This document shows positions 7,995 through 16,220 of a DNA stretch of 64,000 nucleotides, piece by piece. Both the position numbers and the translations under genes were made by a program. Numbering within the stretch: position 1 is the first letter of the stretch; each line of letters begins with the position of its first letter. This DNA is from Hoyosella altamirensis (GTDB lineage Bacteria; Actinomycetota; Actinomycetes; Mycobacteriales; Mycobacteriaceae). The notes beneath the pieces were generated by a model. It ran no database searches. It had not been told where the DNA came from and saw only the letters and a list, made by a program, of their open reading frames with translations. Where the stretch lies: assembly GCF_014191505.1 (NCBI RefSeq), contig NZ_JACHWS010000002.1, positions 992,001-1,056,000 on the forward strand, given 5' to 3'.

Positions 7995-8405
7995 TTAGAG
8001 CTTGTTGTGGGATGCGCGCAACGCGAGCACCTGCACAAGCGCAAAGCCGCCCACCACGATCGCTTGCAGCACTACCCAGATGCGGCCCACTGTGGTCAGG
8101 GCGAGGAGATCTGAAGCCGCTACGACCAAAGAAGCGGCCACCCATGTCACGTTCAGGTAGACGATCAGTGTGGCCATCTGCTTTCTAATTGGGTCGCGAG
8201 CGCCTGCCCACGCGACAAGCAGTGCGTATCCGATAAGGAACACGCCAATTCCAGCCAGAACTAAGGCGGCGGGGCCCAGCAGATCGTCGAGTACGGTCGC
8301 CCCGGCAATGTAGGCGAGGCCATTAGCGCCGGTGACGACCGCGTCGAGCTGCAGGGTGGTACGCAGCGAAAGGAGGGCGGGGCGAGATTCACGGTATGTT
8401 GTCAT
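7995..8405 (-). CDS. Small four-helix membrane protein, unknown
   Basis: 136 aa with four hydrophobic segments (about residues 24-44, 46-66, 82-100 and 106-128) joined by short loops, and an N-terminal segment with several Arg residues. It resembles the many actinobacterial 'SPW/DoxX-like' four-TM proteins in shape only; I recognise no motif. It stands alone: the upstream neighbour is the acyl-CoA dehydrogenase stop 63 bp away on the same strand, and a terminator hairpin follows. Confidence 0.6.
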   Translation of the reverse strand: MTTYRESRPALLSLRTTLQLDAVVTGANGLAYIAGATVLDDLLGPAALVLAGIGVFLIGYALLVAWAGARDPIRKQMATLIVYLNVTWVAASLVVAASDLLALTTVGRIWVVLQAIVVGGFALVQVLALRASHNKL

Positions 8406-8468
8406 TGTTAGAGCGTGGGCCCCGCAGGTAGGTGTGACAATTACCTGAAAGGTAAGGGCTGCCCCTGA

Positions 8469-10370
8469 TCAGCGCCCCATCTCATAGCCGCCCGCGATGC
8501 TTCGCGCGTCCGCCACGACCTTGTCGAAGCGCGTTTGATCTGCCGCTGGCTGCCGTACAAGATCGAGCGCCCGCGTCTTTTGGGCTTTGGTAGCGGTGGT
8601 CGTGCAGTGCAGCTTGGTCGCGTGGCCGGAAAAGTCGGTCACAAGTACCTCGAAGAGGTGGTCAAGAATGTAGTCATTGGTGTTTTCGATCTTTGCCTGC
8701 TCGAGGATCAGCTGCGCGTACGGCACGAGTGTGAACAGCTCCCCAAGGGTGAAGAGGAAGTCGACGTCTTTCTGCTGCGCAGGCGTCGGAGAAGCGGCGA
8801 CCAGGAGTGTTTGGAGCGCCTCCGCTTGGGCGAGGAAGATCGCAACGTTCGGGATGCGGGCGTATTCGCGAAGCACTGGACGCCAGTCCGCGAACTGAAT
8901 TCTGCTGAGACCAGCGCTCGGGCCCTGCCGGAATAGAAAGTCGTCATTAACGGCATCGTGCCGGGTTGGGACAGTGGGGATTTCAGCGCGCATGCTGGGC
9001 AGCGCTGCCAGTGCGGAACTGGTACCGCGCAAGCCTCTTGAGAGTGTCTTCACGACGCCCCGTGGCGCGCGGCCCACGGGCAGCACGCGGAGTGCCGCGA
9101 GTCCGGCGTCGGTGGCACGGAACATGTAGTTCTGCATGAATTTCAGGGACAGAGCCATGTTCACGTGCACGGTGCCTTCGAGGCGCGGCAGGCCAGTGAC
9201 GCCGAGCAGTGCCATTGTGAAGTACATGTCGCTCTCGAACGCTCGCGCGGCGATCGTGTCAGCTAGCAGGGTGACGATCTTCTCGCCTTCGCGAGTGACG
9301 TTCATCTTCTCGATCGCGTTGAACAAGAGGTACCGCCGGTCATCGGGTGCTGCCGAGCGCATGTAGTCGATAGCGCGTTCGCTGTAGAGCTTCATTCCGA
9401 CTAGGCGTACGTACGCTTCGGCTGTCATGCGGCGAATCTGGGAAAACTCGGTGACGCGCTGTCCGAACAGAATTCGGTTCTCGGCGTGGGTGAGTGCTTC
9501 GAACATGGCGTGCTCACACGCCCCGATCGCGCCGAATCCGAGGTTGAACTTACCGATGTTCACCGTGTTTATTGCGGCGTGAAATGCGCTCTTGCCGGCG
9601 TGAAGGATGTCGTCCTCGGCGACCGGATAGTTTTCGAGATCGAAAGCGGCGACGTACATTTGCGCGTCGACGACGTTCTTCCGCAGCTTGTAGTTCTGGT
9701 GCTGGCTGTCGGCGGCGAAGAACACGTAGCCTTCGAAGTCTTCCGCTGGGCGATGCCGCTCGATGTCAGCGCTGTCGATGATGGGTTTATCGGATCGCCG
9801 CCCGAAGACGGACACCATCGCGGCGAGGTTGCCGTTTCCGATGTAGTACTTGCCGCCGTTTGCGGTGTATCCGCCTTCTGCCGCATCCCGGGGGTCGAGC
9901 ACCATGTCGGTGGAGTAGACGTCCGCGCCGTGTTCTTGCTCCGAGAGGCCGAAGGCGAAGATTTCTCCCGCCTCGAGCAATGCGGCGGCTTTCGCTCGTG
10001 CTTTCGCGTTCTTCGACTGCCAGATGGGCCCAAGTCCGAGAATCGTTACCTGCCATACATACCAGTACTGCATGCCGTAAAAGCCCAGGATCTGGGAGTA
10101 CATGGCGTTGCGTGCGGTGTCCCAGCGCTTGTCGGGATCCCCATTCGCTTCGCTCGATGGCGTGAGGAATGTGGCGAATATCCGTTCCTTCTTCACCAGG
10201 TCAAGGAACTCGGAGTACCAGACCCGGTCCCGGTCCTGCTGCTTCAGCCAATCCTTGCCACGCGACTCGAAGAAGTCGATGGTGACGCCGAAAAGTTCCT
10301 GCGTCTTCGCGTCGAAGTGGGAGAAGTCTGGGGACAAGGGGTTGAAGAGGTTGTCGGATGCAGTAGTCAT
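8469..10370 (-). CDS. Acyl-CoA dehydrogenase (long FadE-type)
   Basis: 633 aa, longer than the usual 380-400 aa core. An N-terminal helical domain is followed by the FAD/substrate signature FAFGLSEQEHGADVYSTDM near residue 138, the middle beta domain and a C-terminal helical domain (FGQRVTEFSQIRRMTAEAYV). A further 200-residue extension matches mycobacterial long FadE enzymes. It oxidises an acyl-CoA to the 2-enoyl-CoA with FAD; the chain length is unknown. It is divergent from an MpaB-type oxygenase, with tandem palindromic sites in the shared 132-bp promoter region, so both probably answer to one repressor. Confidence 0.85.
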   Translation of the reverse strand: MTTASDNLFNPLSPDFSHFDAKTQELFGVTIDFFESRGKDWLKQQDRDRVWYSEFLDLVKKERIFATFLTPSSEANGDPDKRWDTARNAMYSQILGFYGMQYWYVWQVTILGLGPIWQSKNAKARAKAAALLEAGEIFAFGLSEQEHGADVYSTDMVLDPRDAAEGGYTANGGKYYIGNGNLAAMVSVFGRRSDKPIIDSADIERHRPAEDFEGYVFFAADSQHQNYKLRKNVVDAQMYVAAFDLENYPVAEDDILHAGKSAFHAAINTVNIGKFNLGFGAIGACEHAMFEALTHAENRILFGQRVTEFSQIRRMTAEAYVRLVGMKLYSERAIDYMRSAAPDDRRYLLFNAIEKMNVTREGEKIVTLLADTIAARAFESDMYFTMALLGVTGLPRLEGTVHVNMALSLKFMQNYMFRATDAGLAALRVLPVGRAPRGVVKTLSRGLRGTSSALAALPSMRAEIPTVPTRHDAVNDDFLFRQGPSAGLSRIQFADWRPVLREYARIPNVAIFLAQAEALQTLLVAASPTPAQQKDVDFLFTLGELFTLVPYAQLILEQAKIENTNDYILDHLFEVLVTDFSGHATKLHCTTTATKAQKTRALDLVRQPAADQTRFDKVVADARSIAGGYEMGR

Positions 10371-10416
10371 CGGGGTCCTTTCGGAGGGTGCTGTGCACGC
10401 TTGCGGGCGGACATTA

Positions 10417-10473
10417 CTACACCGATGAATATTTTTGCTAGATTGCTGAATGAACTATCTACAATGATGTAGA
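10417..10473. promoter_or_regulatory. Tandem operator-like dyads in divergent promoter
   Basis: TCTACA-ATGA-TGTAGA (10458-10473) is a perfect inverted repeat. A diverged copy, CTACA-CCGA-TGAAT, lies at 10417-10430, 41-42 bp (four helical turns) upstream. Both lie between the divergent acyl-CoA dehydrogenase and oxygenase genes. The TetR gene at 11466 is the obvious candidate binder. Confidence 0.55.
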
Positions 10474-10502
10474 ATTGGTGACTTCATGCAAAGGAGCATG
10501 CG

Positions 10503-11441
10503 ATGCCATCACTGAGGGAACACGATTACGGCTTCTTCGGCCCGGACTCACCGACATGGAAGGTGTGGTCACACCCCACCGCGCTGATCGGCTTCCAGCG
10601 CTCTGTGACGCTCGAACACTTCGACCCGTTTCTTGCCGCGGCCGTCGCGGATATGGAGGGGATCTACAGGGACCCCCACGGACGTCTGGACCGGACGCTG
10701 GCGTACTTCCTCACGGTTGCTACCGCAGACAGCAAGACGGCGATCCGTGTCTCCGAGCATCTGATGAAGGTTCATGCGAAAGCGACAGGGATCGAGCCGA
10801 TTACCGGCAAACGGTATAGCGCGAACAACCCTGCTTCACAGCTCTGGATCCATGTCACCGGCTGGCATTCAGTCCTCAAGTGCTACGAGATGTACGGCCC
10901 AGGCAAGCTCAGTGCCGAGGAAGAGCGCCGTTACTGGGCTGAATGTGTGATCGCCGCGAACCTGCAGACATGTGATCCGGCGGATGTGCCCGCGTCGAGG
11001 GAACAGGTGACTGAGTACTTCGACCGCGTCCGCCCGACGCTGTGCGTCTCCGAGCGTGCTTATGACGCGATGCACTATCTGCTCCACACGCCGAGGAGCA
11101 AAGGCATTCTGATCTGGGCTGCTAGCCGGATCATCGCCCCGGCAACGATTGCGACACTTCCCAAGTGGATGCGTGTCACTGGGGGCTTCGATCAGCCTGC
11201 GATCGTCGACAAGGCTGTCGTGCCCCTGACACGAGCCGCGGTGCGTGTCGCCACGATCCCAGCGGTCGCCGACCGCGTTCTCAATGTGATCGCCCCAATG
11301 ACAGGTGCGACTCTGCGGCAGCACCGCGCGGCATCGCCACCCGCACGTGCAGCGGTCGTGAGCCCCAGCGACGCTAAGGCACGGTACGCGACGCTGGGCA
11401 CGCGCACTGGCCACGACAGCATCGCTGGCGCAGCGGTGTAA
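10503..11441 (+). CDS. MpaB/Lcp-like oxygenase family protein (DUF2236)
   Basis: 312 aa. The fold pattern of the MpaB/latex-clearing-protein superfamily is visible: an N-terminal REHDYGFFGPDSPTWKVWSH, a helical core with HVTGWHSVLKCYEMYG, and a C-terminal region rich in Ala/Arg. Members bind a b-type haem and oxidise aliphatic or isoprenoid substrates; the true substrate here is unknown. An AAAGGAG site precedes the ATG. A TetR gene follows after 24 nt, so the pair is probably a self-regulated operon divergent from the acyl-CoA dehydrogenase. Confidence 0.75.
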   Translation: MPSLREHDYGFFGPDSPTWKVWSHPTALIGFQRSVTLEHFDPFLAAAVADMEGIYRDPHGRLDRTLAYFLTVATADSKTAIRVSEHLMKVHAKATGIEPITGKRYSANNPASQLWIHVTGWHSVLKCYEMYGPGKLSAEEERRYWAECVIAANLQTCDPADVPASREQVTEYFDRVRPTLCVSERAYDAMHYLLHTPRSKGILIWAASRIIAPATIATLPKWMRVTGGFDQPAIVDKAVVPLTRAAVRVATIPAVADRVLNVIAPMTGATLRQHRAASPPARAAVVSPSDAKARYATLGTRTGHDSIAGAAV

Positions 11442-11465
11442 GCGACAAGTCGGAGGCTGACGGAA

Positions 11466-12107
11466 GTGCCGTACCCTATCGATGTGTCACGTGCCCCTCG
11501 TAGCCGGGTGCGCGCCGCCCACCTCGGGCCAGAGCGGCGCCGTCCGCAAATCCTCGATGCCGCTCTCGCGATCGCGGTTTCGGATGGCGTGGGCGCGGTG
11601 ACAATCGGTGCTGTCGCGGAGCGCCTTTCTGTAACAAGGCCAGTCGTGTACTCGTGCTTCGAGGATCGCGTCGAACTGATCGACGAACTATTGACACGAG
11701 AATCGGACACACTGCTGCAGAACACTCTTGCGGCGTTGCGGGAAGCTCGTGGAGGTGACCTGGAAACTGCTTTCGTTCACGGATACCAAGCGCTCCTGAG
11801 GGTTGTTGCTGAACACTCGGATTCGTGGCGCCTGCTGTTCTTCGCTCAGCCAGACCCGGCCGTTTCCGACCGTTTCACAAAGGCCAGAGCAGTCGTCGCG
11901 GATCACGCGGCAGCGCAGTTGCGTCCCGTGCTTGCCCTGCGCGAGACACGCGACCTGGAACGGAAGCTTCCCGTGCTCGTCGAGCTGTTCATTTCGTCAT
12001 GTGAGGCGTCGCTCCGCTCTCTGCTATCAACGTCCGGCAACTGGCAACCGGAGGAACTGGGCGAACTGTACGGGCGAGCGATGTGGCGTGCCTTCAGCGA
12101 CGTTTGA
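11466..12107 (+). CDS. TetR/AcrR family regulator
   Basis: 213 aa, GTG start with GGAGG upstream. An unusual 30-residue basic leader precedes the TetR helix-turn-helix (RRPQILDAALAIAVSDGVGA, then IGAVAERLSVTRPVVYSCFE). The C-terminal ligand domain is unremarkable. It follows the MpaB-type gene on the same strand and probably represses the divergent promoter at 10371-10502 through the tandem dyads there. The ligand may be an acyl or terpenoid compound, by context only. Confidence 0.85.
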   Translation: MPYPIDVSRAPRSRVRAAHLGPERRRPQILDAALAIAVSDGVGAVTIGAVAERLSVTRPVVYSCFEDRVELIDELLTRESDTLLQNTLAALREARGGDLETAFVHGYQALLRVVAEHSDSWRLLFFAQPDPAVSDRFTKARAVVADHAAAQLRPVLALRETRDLERKLPVLVELFISSCEASLRSLLSTSGNWQPEELGELYGRAMWRAFSDV

Positions 12108-12127
12108 CGGTTACCCGCGAGGTAATG

Positions 12128-12152
12128 GCTTAACCGCTGATCGTACGGTTAA
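12128..12152. promoter_or_regulatory. Autoregulatory palindrome before XRE gene
   Basis: CTTAACCG (12128-12135) and CGGTTAAG (12145-12152) form a perfect 8-bp inverted repeat with 9 bp between the arms. The right arm ends 8 bp before the ATG at 12161, where bound protein would block transcription or the start of translation. Confidence 0.6.
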
Positions 12153-12160
12153 GTGAACCC

Positions 12161-12979
12161 ATGCCACAGAAGGCGCCGGTGAAAAGCGCGATCGGACCGC
12201 TGTTGCGCGAGTGGCGCACCAGGCGGCGCCTCAGCCAGCTAGATCTGTCGATCGAAGCTGAGATGTCTGCCCGGCATCTCAGCTTCGTTGAGACAGGCCG
12301 GTCCCGGCCGAGCCGCGAACTCGTCCTGCGCCTAGCGGACGTCCTGGAGGTACCGATGCGGGAACAGAACCAATTGCTGATTGCCGCAGGCTTCGCCCCC
12401 GAGTTCACTGAACGCTCGCTTGACGACCCGGATCTGGCGCCGTTCAGCGCGGGCATCGATCTGGTGTTGCGCAGCCACGACCCGTATCCGTGCCTGGTTG
12501 TTGATCGTTCGTGGACTCTGTTGCGAGCCAATAAGGGTGTCCAAGTCCTGCTAGCACAGATTCCCGGTGACGCGCCCGCACGGTTGCTTTATCCGCCGAT
12601 CAACGTGCTGCGGCTGAGCCTTCACCCGCAGGGACTGTCGTCACGGATTGTGAATCTGTCCCAGTGGCGCGCGCACGTGCTCGGACGCCTCGGCCGCGAA
12701 GCCGCCACGAGTAGTTCGGGGCCCCTGCGGGAGCTGTTCGACGAACTGATGGAGTATCCGGGCGGGCTCGATGCCGAGTCAATTGAGGGTGTCGCGATTC
12801 CGCTCATCCTTCGTGCGGACGCAGGCACGGAGCTCGAGTTCGTCAGCATGGTGAGCACGTTTGGGACCGCGCACGATCTCACGCTCGCTGAGCTCAGTAT
12901 CGAGACCTTCCTTCCAGCGAACACGGAGACGGGGCGGTATATGAGTGAGATGACAGCCAGCGACATGTCGCAACAGTGA
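12161..12979 (+). CDS. XRE family regulator with MmyB-like ligand domain
   Basis: 272 aa. Residues 10-65 form a Cro/C1-type helix-turn-helix (REWRTRRRLSQLDLSIEAEM, then SFVETGRSRPSRELVLRLAD). Residues about 95-260 match the MmyB-like ligand-binding fold (PYPCLVVDRSWTLLRANKGV), related to PAS-like domains that in one structure bind a fatty acid. Such proteins usually control a neighbouring dehydrogenase or reductase; none is obvious here, so it may act only on itself through the palindrome just upstream. Confidence 0.87.
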   Translation: MPQKAPVKSAIGPLLREWRTRRRLSQLDLSIEAEMSARHLSFVETGRSRPSRELVLRLADVLEVPMREQNQLLIAAGFAPEFTERSLDDPDLAPFSAGIDLVLRSHDPYPCLVVDRSWTLLRANKGVQVLLAQIPGDAPARLLYPPINVLRLSLHPQGLSSRIVNLSQWRAHVLGRLGREAATSSSGPLRELFDELMEYPGGLDAESIEGVAIPLILRADAGTELEFVSMVSTFGTAHDLTLAELSIETFLPANTETGRYMSEMTASDMSQQ

Positions 12980-13007
12980 AAGCTGTTTACAAAATTTTTC
13001 GCGAGGG

Positions 13008-13034
13008 TGTCGAATGCGTGTGCCCCTGTTCGAC
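13008..13034 (+). promoter_or_regulatory. ECF42-type promoter
   Basis: TGTCGA (13008-13013), a 17-bp spacer and CGAC (13031-13034), 45 bp before the YCII start. This is the bipartite -35/-10 signal I recall for ECF42 sigma factors controlling DGPF/YCII genes. It implies that the downstream sigma factor activates its own operon, and it places any start codon before about 13040 inside the promoter. Confidence 0.75.
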
Positions 13035-13078
13035 ATAGCAGTGTAAGCAGTCAGATACGAGAACAAAGGAGCACTCCG

Positions 13079-13441
13079 ATGCGCTACCTCATCACGGTGA
13101 ACCACGAAGGTGAACTGCCCACAGACGTACCGAATGAGTTGTTCGAAGCGATGGGGGCATTCGTTTCCAAACTCGCTGAAGATGGCATCCTCATCGACGC
13201 GTCAGGCCTGGCCCCGATCGAAAAGGCAACACGCGTCGAGCTCCGCGGCGGAGATATCAAGATCGTCGATGGCCCATTTGCCGAGACGAAGGAATGGCTC
13301 GGCGGCTACTTCATCCTCCAAGTGCGGTCGGAAGCCGAGGCAATAGAATACGCACGGCAATCGGTTGAGCTGCACCAGAAACACGTCCCAGGAATGAACG
13401 TCGCCCACGACGTGCGGCAGATCATGGACGAAGAGGACTGA
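13079..13441 (+). CDS. YCII-related (DGPF-type) protein partner of ECF42
   Basis: 120 aa. A YCII ferredoxin-like fold with the diagnostic VDGPFAETKEWLGGYFIL, the 'DGPF' motif that names the family. The open frame extends further upstream, but I place the start at ATG 13079 because AAAGGAG precedes it and the ECF42 promoter overlaps the longer N-terminus. DGPF genes are the standard partners and targets of ECF42 sigma factors; their biochemical role is unknown. The sigma factor gene starts 2 nt after the stop. Confidence 0.9.
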   Translation: MRYLITVNHEGELPTDVPNELFEAMGAFVSKLAEDGILIDASGLAPIEKATRVELRGGDIKIVDGPFAETKEWLGGYFILQVRSEAEAIEYARQSVELHQKHVPGMNVAHDVRQIMDEED

Positions 13442-13443
13442 GC

Positions 13444-14706
13444 GTGGCGGCCGGCGCCATTCACGAAACGGTCGAAGCGATCTGGCGGATGGAATCCCCC
13501 CGCATCATCGCTATTCTCGCCCGCACCGTGAATGACGTCGGCCTCGCTGAGGACCTTGCTGCCGACGCGGTCATTGACGCACTCGATCAGTGGCCGCAGA
13601 CCGGGATACCCGCTAGTCCAGCGGCGTGGCTCACCGTGACCGCGAAGCGACGCGCAGTCGATCGGATCAGGCGCGACCGCAACTTGCGTCTCAAGTACAA
13701 GAGCATCGCGGCGGAACTCGCCACTTGGGCGGCGGCGGTGTCAGACGGCGGATTCGCTGAAGCAGAGGCGGAACTCGACGATGACATTGGCGACGAATTG
13801 CTGCGCGTCGTGTTCACTGCCTGCCACCCGGTGTTGTCCGTGCCGGCCAGAACCGCGCTTACGCTTAAGGTCGCGGCCGGTCTCCAGACCGGCGAAATCG
13901 CTCGCGCATACCTCGTTCCCGAAGCGACGATCGCGCAACGGATTGTGCGAGCGAAACGGAAACTACAAAAAGAAGGTGTCCGATTCGAACCACCGCGAGC
14001 CGCTGACTTCGCCGAACGACTCGCTGCTGTGCTTGAGGTTGTTTACCTCGTTTTCAACGAGGGGTACACCGCAACGAGCGGAGATGACCTCATGCGTCCA
14101 CAGCTTTGTGAAGACGCCATCAGGATGGCACAGCGGCTCGCGTCGCTCTTACCGAACGAGCCGGAGGTGCTCGGGCTCGCTGCGCTGCTCGACTTCCAAG
14201 GCTCGCGCACCCGCACACGAATTGATGAGAACGGCGACATCGTGCGGCTTGCGGACCAGACTCGGACCAAATGGGACAGACTTCTGATCCGGCGCGGAAT
14301 GAGAACGCTTTACCAGACCAGGCACGTCACATCTGAACCCGGGCCATACCAGCTGCAAGCCGCCATCGCTGCCTGTCACGCTCGCGCTCTGCGAGCGAGC
14401 GACACTGACTGGGTGCGTATCGCCGCGCTGTACACGCGTCTCCTCGAGGTTGAACCGTCGCCGATCGTCGCGCTGAATCGTGCCGTAGCGTTCGGGATGG
14501 CCTTCGGCCCGGTAAACGGCTTACGGCTCGTTGACGAGATTGCGGGTATACCGGCGCTTGAGGGTTACCACCTTGTGCCGACGGTTCGTGCAGAGATGCT
14601 CGCGAGACTTGGCCAGGACAGCGAGGCCCGCGCCGAGTTCCGGCGGGCCGCTGGGATGACCGCGAACGAGCGGGAGCGGCGGGAATTGTTGCGCCGGGCT
14701 TTGTGA
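13444..14706 (+). CDS. ECF42 RNA polymerase sigma factor with C-terminal TPR-like extension
   Basis: 420 aa, GTG start. Sigma-2 region near the N-terminus ([32 protein letters not shown]) and sigma-4 near residues 115-170 ([20 protein letters not shown]). These are followed by about 240 further residues ([20 protein letters not shown] onward; [14 protein letters not shown]) typical of the ECF42 extension, which is needed for activity in studied members. No anti-sigma gene is present, as usual for this group. It is co-transcribed with the YCII gene from the promoter at 13008. Confidence 0.92.
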   Translation: MAAGAIHETVEAIWRMESPRIIAILARTVNDVGLAEDLAADAVIDALDQWPQTGIPASPAAWLTVTAKRRAVDRIRRDRNLRLKYKSIAAELATWAAAVSDGGFAEAEAELDDDIGDELLRVVFTACHPVLSVPARTALTLKVAAGLQTGEIARAYLVPEATIAQRIVRAKRKLQKEGVRFEPPRAADFAERLAAVLEVVYLVFNEGYTATSGDDLMRPQLCEDAIRMAQRLASLLPNEPEVLGLAALLDFQGSRTRTRIDENGDIVRLADQTRTKWDRLLIRRGMRTLYQTRHVTSEPGPYQLQAAIAACHARALRASDTDWVRIAALYTRLLEVEPSPIVALNRAVAFGMAFGPVNGLRLVDEIAGIPALEGYHLVPTVRAEMLARLGQDSEARAEFRRAAGMTANERERRELLRRAL

Positions 14707-14738
14707 AACGAGTCACGGCTCCAGGTAGGCTCGAACAG

Positions 14739-16139
14739 GTGACGCTTGTAGCTGGCATCGATTCGTCCACCCAGTCCTGCAAAATCGTGATCTGCGAAGC
14801 GGAAACGGGCGAAATTGTGCGGGAAGGTCGTGCGACGCACCCGGTCGGCACGGAAATCGACCCGGCGTGCTGGGCGAAGGCACTCAAGGAAGCAACGCAC
14901 GCCGCGGGCGGGTTAGGCGACGTGGCGGCACTATCGGTAGGTGCGCAGCAGCATGGCATGGTGTGCATCGACGAATCAGGCGATATCGTGCGGTCGGCGT
15001 TGCTGTGGAACGACGTGCGATCCGCGCAGGCCGCGACCAGCCTGATCGACGACCTCGGTAGCCCGGGGCAGTGGGCCGACGCGGTCGGTGTGGTGCCGCT
15101 CGCCGCGATCACCGTGAGCAAGCTTCGCTGGCTGGCCGACGCCGAACCCCGGAATGCCGACCGTACGGCCGCGGTGTGCCTGCCGCACGACTGGCTTAGC
15201 TGGCAGCTCAGCACTAGTAACGACCTCTCGGGCCTCGCGACGGATCGCAGTGACGCCAGCGGCACCGGCTACTTCTCGGCCGCAGCCAACGATTATCGTC
15301 GCGATCTACTCACTCTCGCCAGCCGCGGGCGCGACTATCACCTGCCACACGTGGCCGCCCCGACCGAGCGGATCGGCGAGACGGACTGGGGTGCAGTGAT
15401 CGGTCCGGGCGCAGGTGATAATGCGGGAGCTGCCCTGGCTTTAGCGGCCGCGGAAGGCGATGTGATTGTGTCGATCGGAACTTCAGGGGTCGTATCGGCA
15501 GTATCCAAAGTGGCACCGCATGATCCGGGAGGTTTCGTTGCCGGGTTCGCTGACGCGACAGGCAAACATCTGCCGCTGGTGTGCACCCTGAACGGTGCGC
15601 GAGTTCTGGATGCGGGAGCATCGATGCTGAACGTGGACTATTCCGAGCTCTCACGGCTCGCGCTGTCCGCGCCGGTGGGGGCGGAAGGGCTGGTGATGGT
15701 GCCGTACCTCGAAGGTGAGCGGACACCGAACCGTCCTGACGCCACAGGCGCGGTGCACGGCTTGCGACTAGCCAACTCCACACCAGCGCACTTTGCGCGT
15801 GCAGCGATTGAAGGGTTGCTGTGTGGGCTGGCAGAAGGCATCGACCACCTAGTTTCACAGGGCGTCGAGGTGCGGCGCATTCTGCTGGTCGGTGGCGGGG
15901 CGAAGTCCGAGGCCCTGTGCGCGATCGCGCCAAGCATTTTTGGTGCACCTGTTGCTGTTCCGGAGCCGGGGGAGTATGTCGCGACCGGCGCTGCCCGCCA
16001 GGCGGCCTGGGTCCTGGCGGGCACGTCTGAGCCGCCGACGTGGGAACAACCGCCGAACGCGACCTACGATGCCGAGACGGCTCAGCATGTCCGCGACCGC
16101 TACGCGGAGGTGCGCGACCTCACCGACGGTGCAGCGTAG
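14739..16139 (+). CDS. xylB: Xylulokinase (FGGY family)
   Basis: 466 aa from GTG 14739. The frame continues upstream to a GTG at 14703 overlapping the sigma-factor stop, but the FGGY fold begins at [12 protein letters not shown] and an AGGTAGG site lies before 14739. N-terminal phosphate loop DSSTQSCK, substrate region [13 protein letters not shown] and LLWNDVRS, and the C-terminal FGGY signature ([20 protein letters not shown]). It would phosphorylate D-xylulose to xylulose 5-phosphate, the exit into the pentose phosphate pathway. The convergent dehydrogenase genes can supply ketoses from D-arabitol or xylitol, so it belongs functionally to the polyol locus despite facing the other way. Confidence 0.9.
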   Translation: MTLVAGIDSSTQSCKIVICEAETGEIVREGRATHPVGTEIDPACWAKALKEATHAAGGLGDVAALSVGAQQHGMVCIDESGDIVRSALLWNDVRSAQAATSLIDDLGSPGQWADAVGVVPLAAITVSKLRWLADAEPRNADRTAAVCLPHDWLSWQLSTSNDLSGLATDRSDASGTGYFSAAANDYRRDLLTLASRGRDYHLPHVAAPTERIGETDWGAVIGPGAGDNAGAALALAAAEGDVIVSIGTSGVVSAVSKVAPHDPGGFVAGFADATGKHLPLVCTLNGARVLDAGASMLNVDYSELSRLALSAPVGAEGLVMVPYLEGERTPNRPDATGAVHGLRLANSTPAHFARAAIEGLLCGLAEGIDHLVSQGVEVRRILLVGGGAKSEALCAIAPSIFGAPVAVPEPGEYVATGAARQAAWVLAGTSEPPTWEQPPNATYDAETAQHVRDRYAEVRDLTDGAA

Positions 16140-16152
16140 GTCCCCGCTCCCG

Positions 16153-16220
16153 AATCCATCTACGCAGGTCAACGAAACCCCTTGAAAACGGCGGGTTCTG
16201 TTGACCTGTACAGATGGATT
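16153..16220. repeat. Palindromic intergenic element, copy 1
   Basis: Left arm AATCCATCT-acg-CAGGTCAAC (16153-16173) is mirrored by GTTGACCTG-tac-AGATGGATT (16200-16220): 18 of 21 positions pair, with a 3-nt mismatch bubble. A second short stem (AACCC/GGGTT) lies inside. It fills the gap between the convergent xylB and mannitol dehydrogenase genes and touches the latter's stop codon. The same half-sequence recurs at 37018-37087. It probably acts as a two-way terminator, but the conserved arms suggest a dispersed element. Confidence 0.8.

Noticed and set aside
13007-13078. N-terminal extension of the YCII protein
   Set aside because: It overlaps the ECF42 promoter and lacks a ribosome site; the family begins at the ATG at 13079, which has AAAGGAG upstream.
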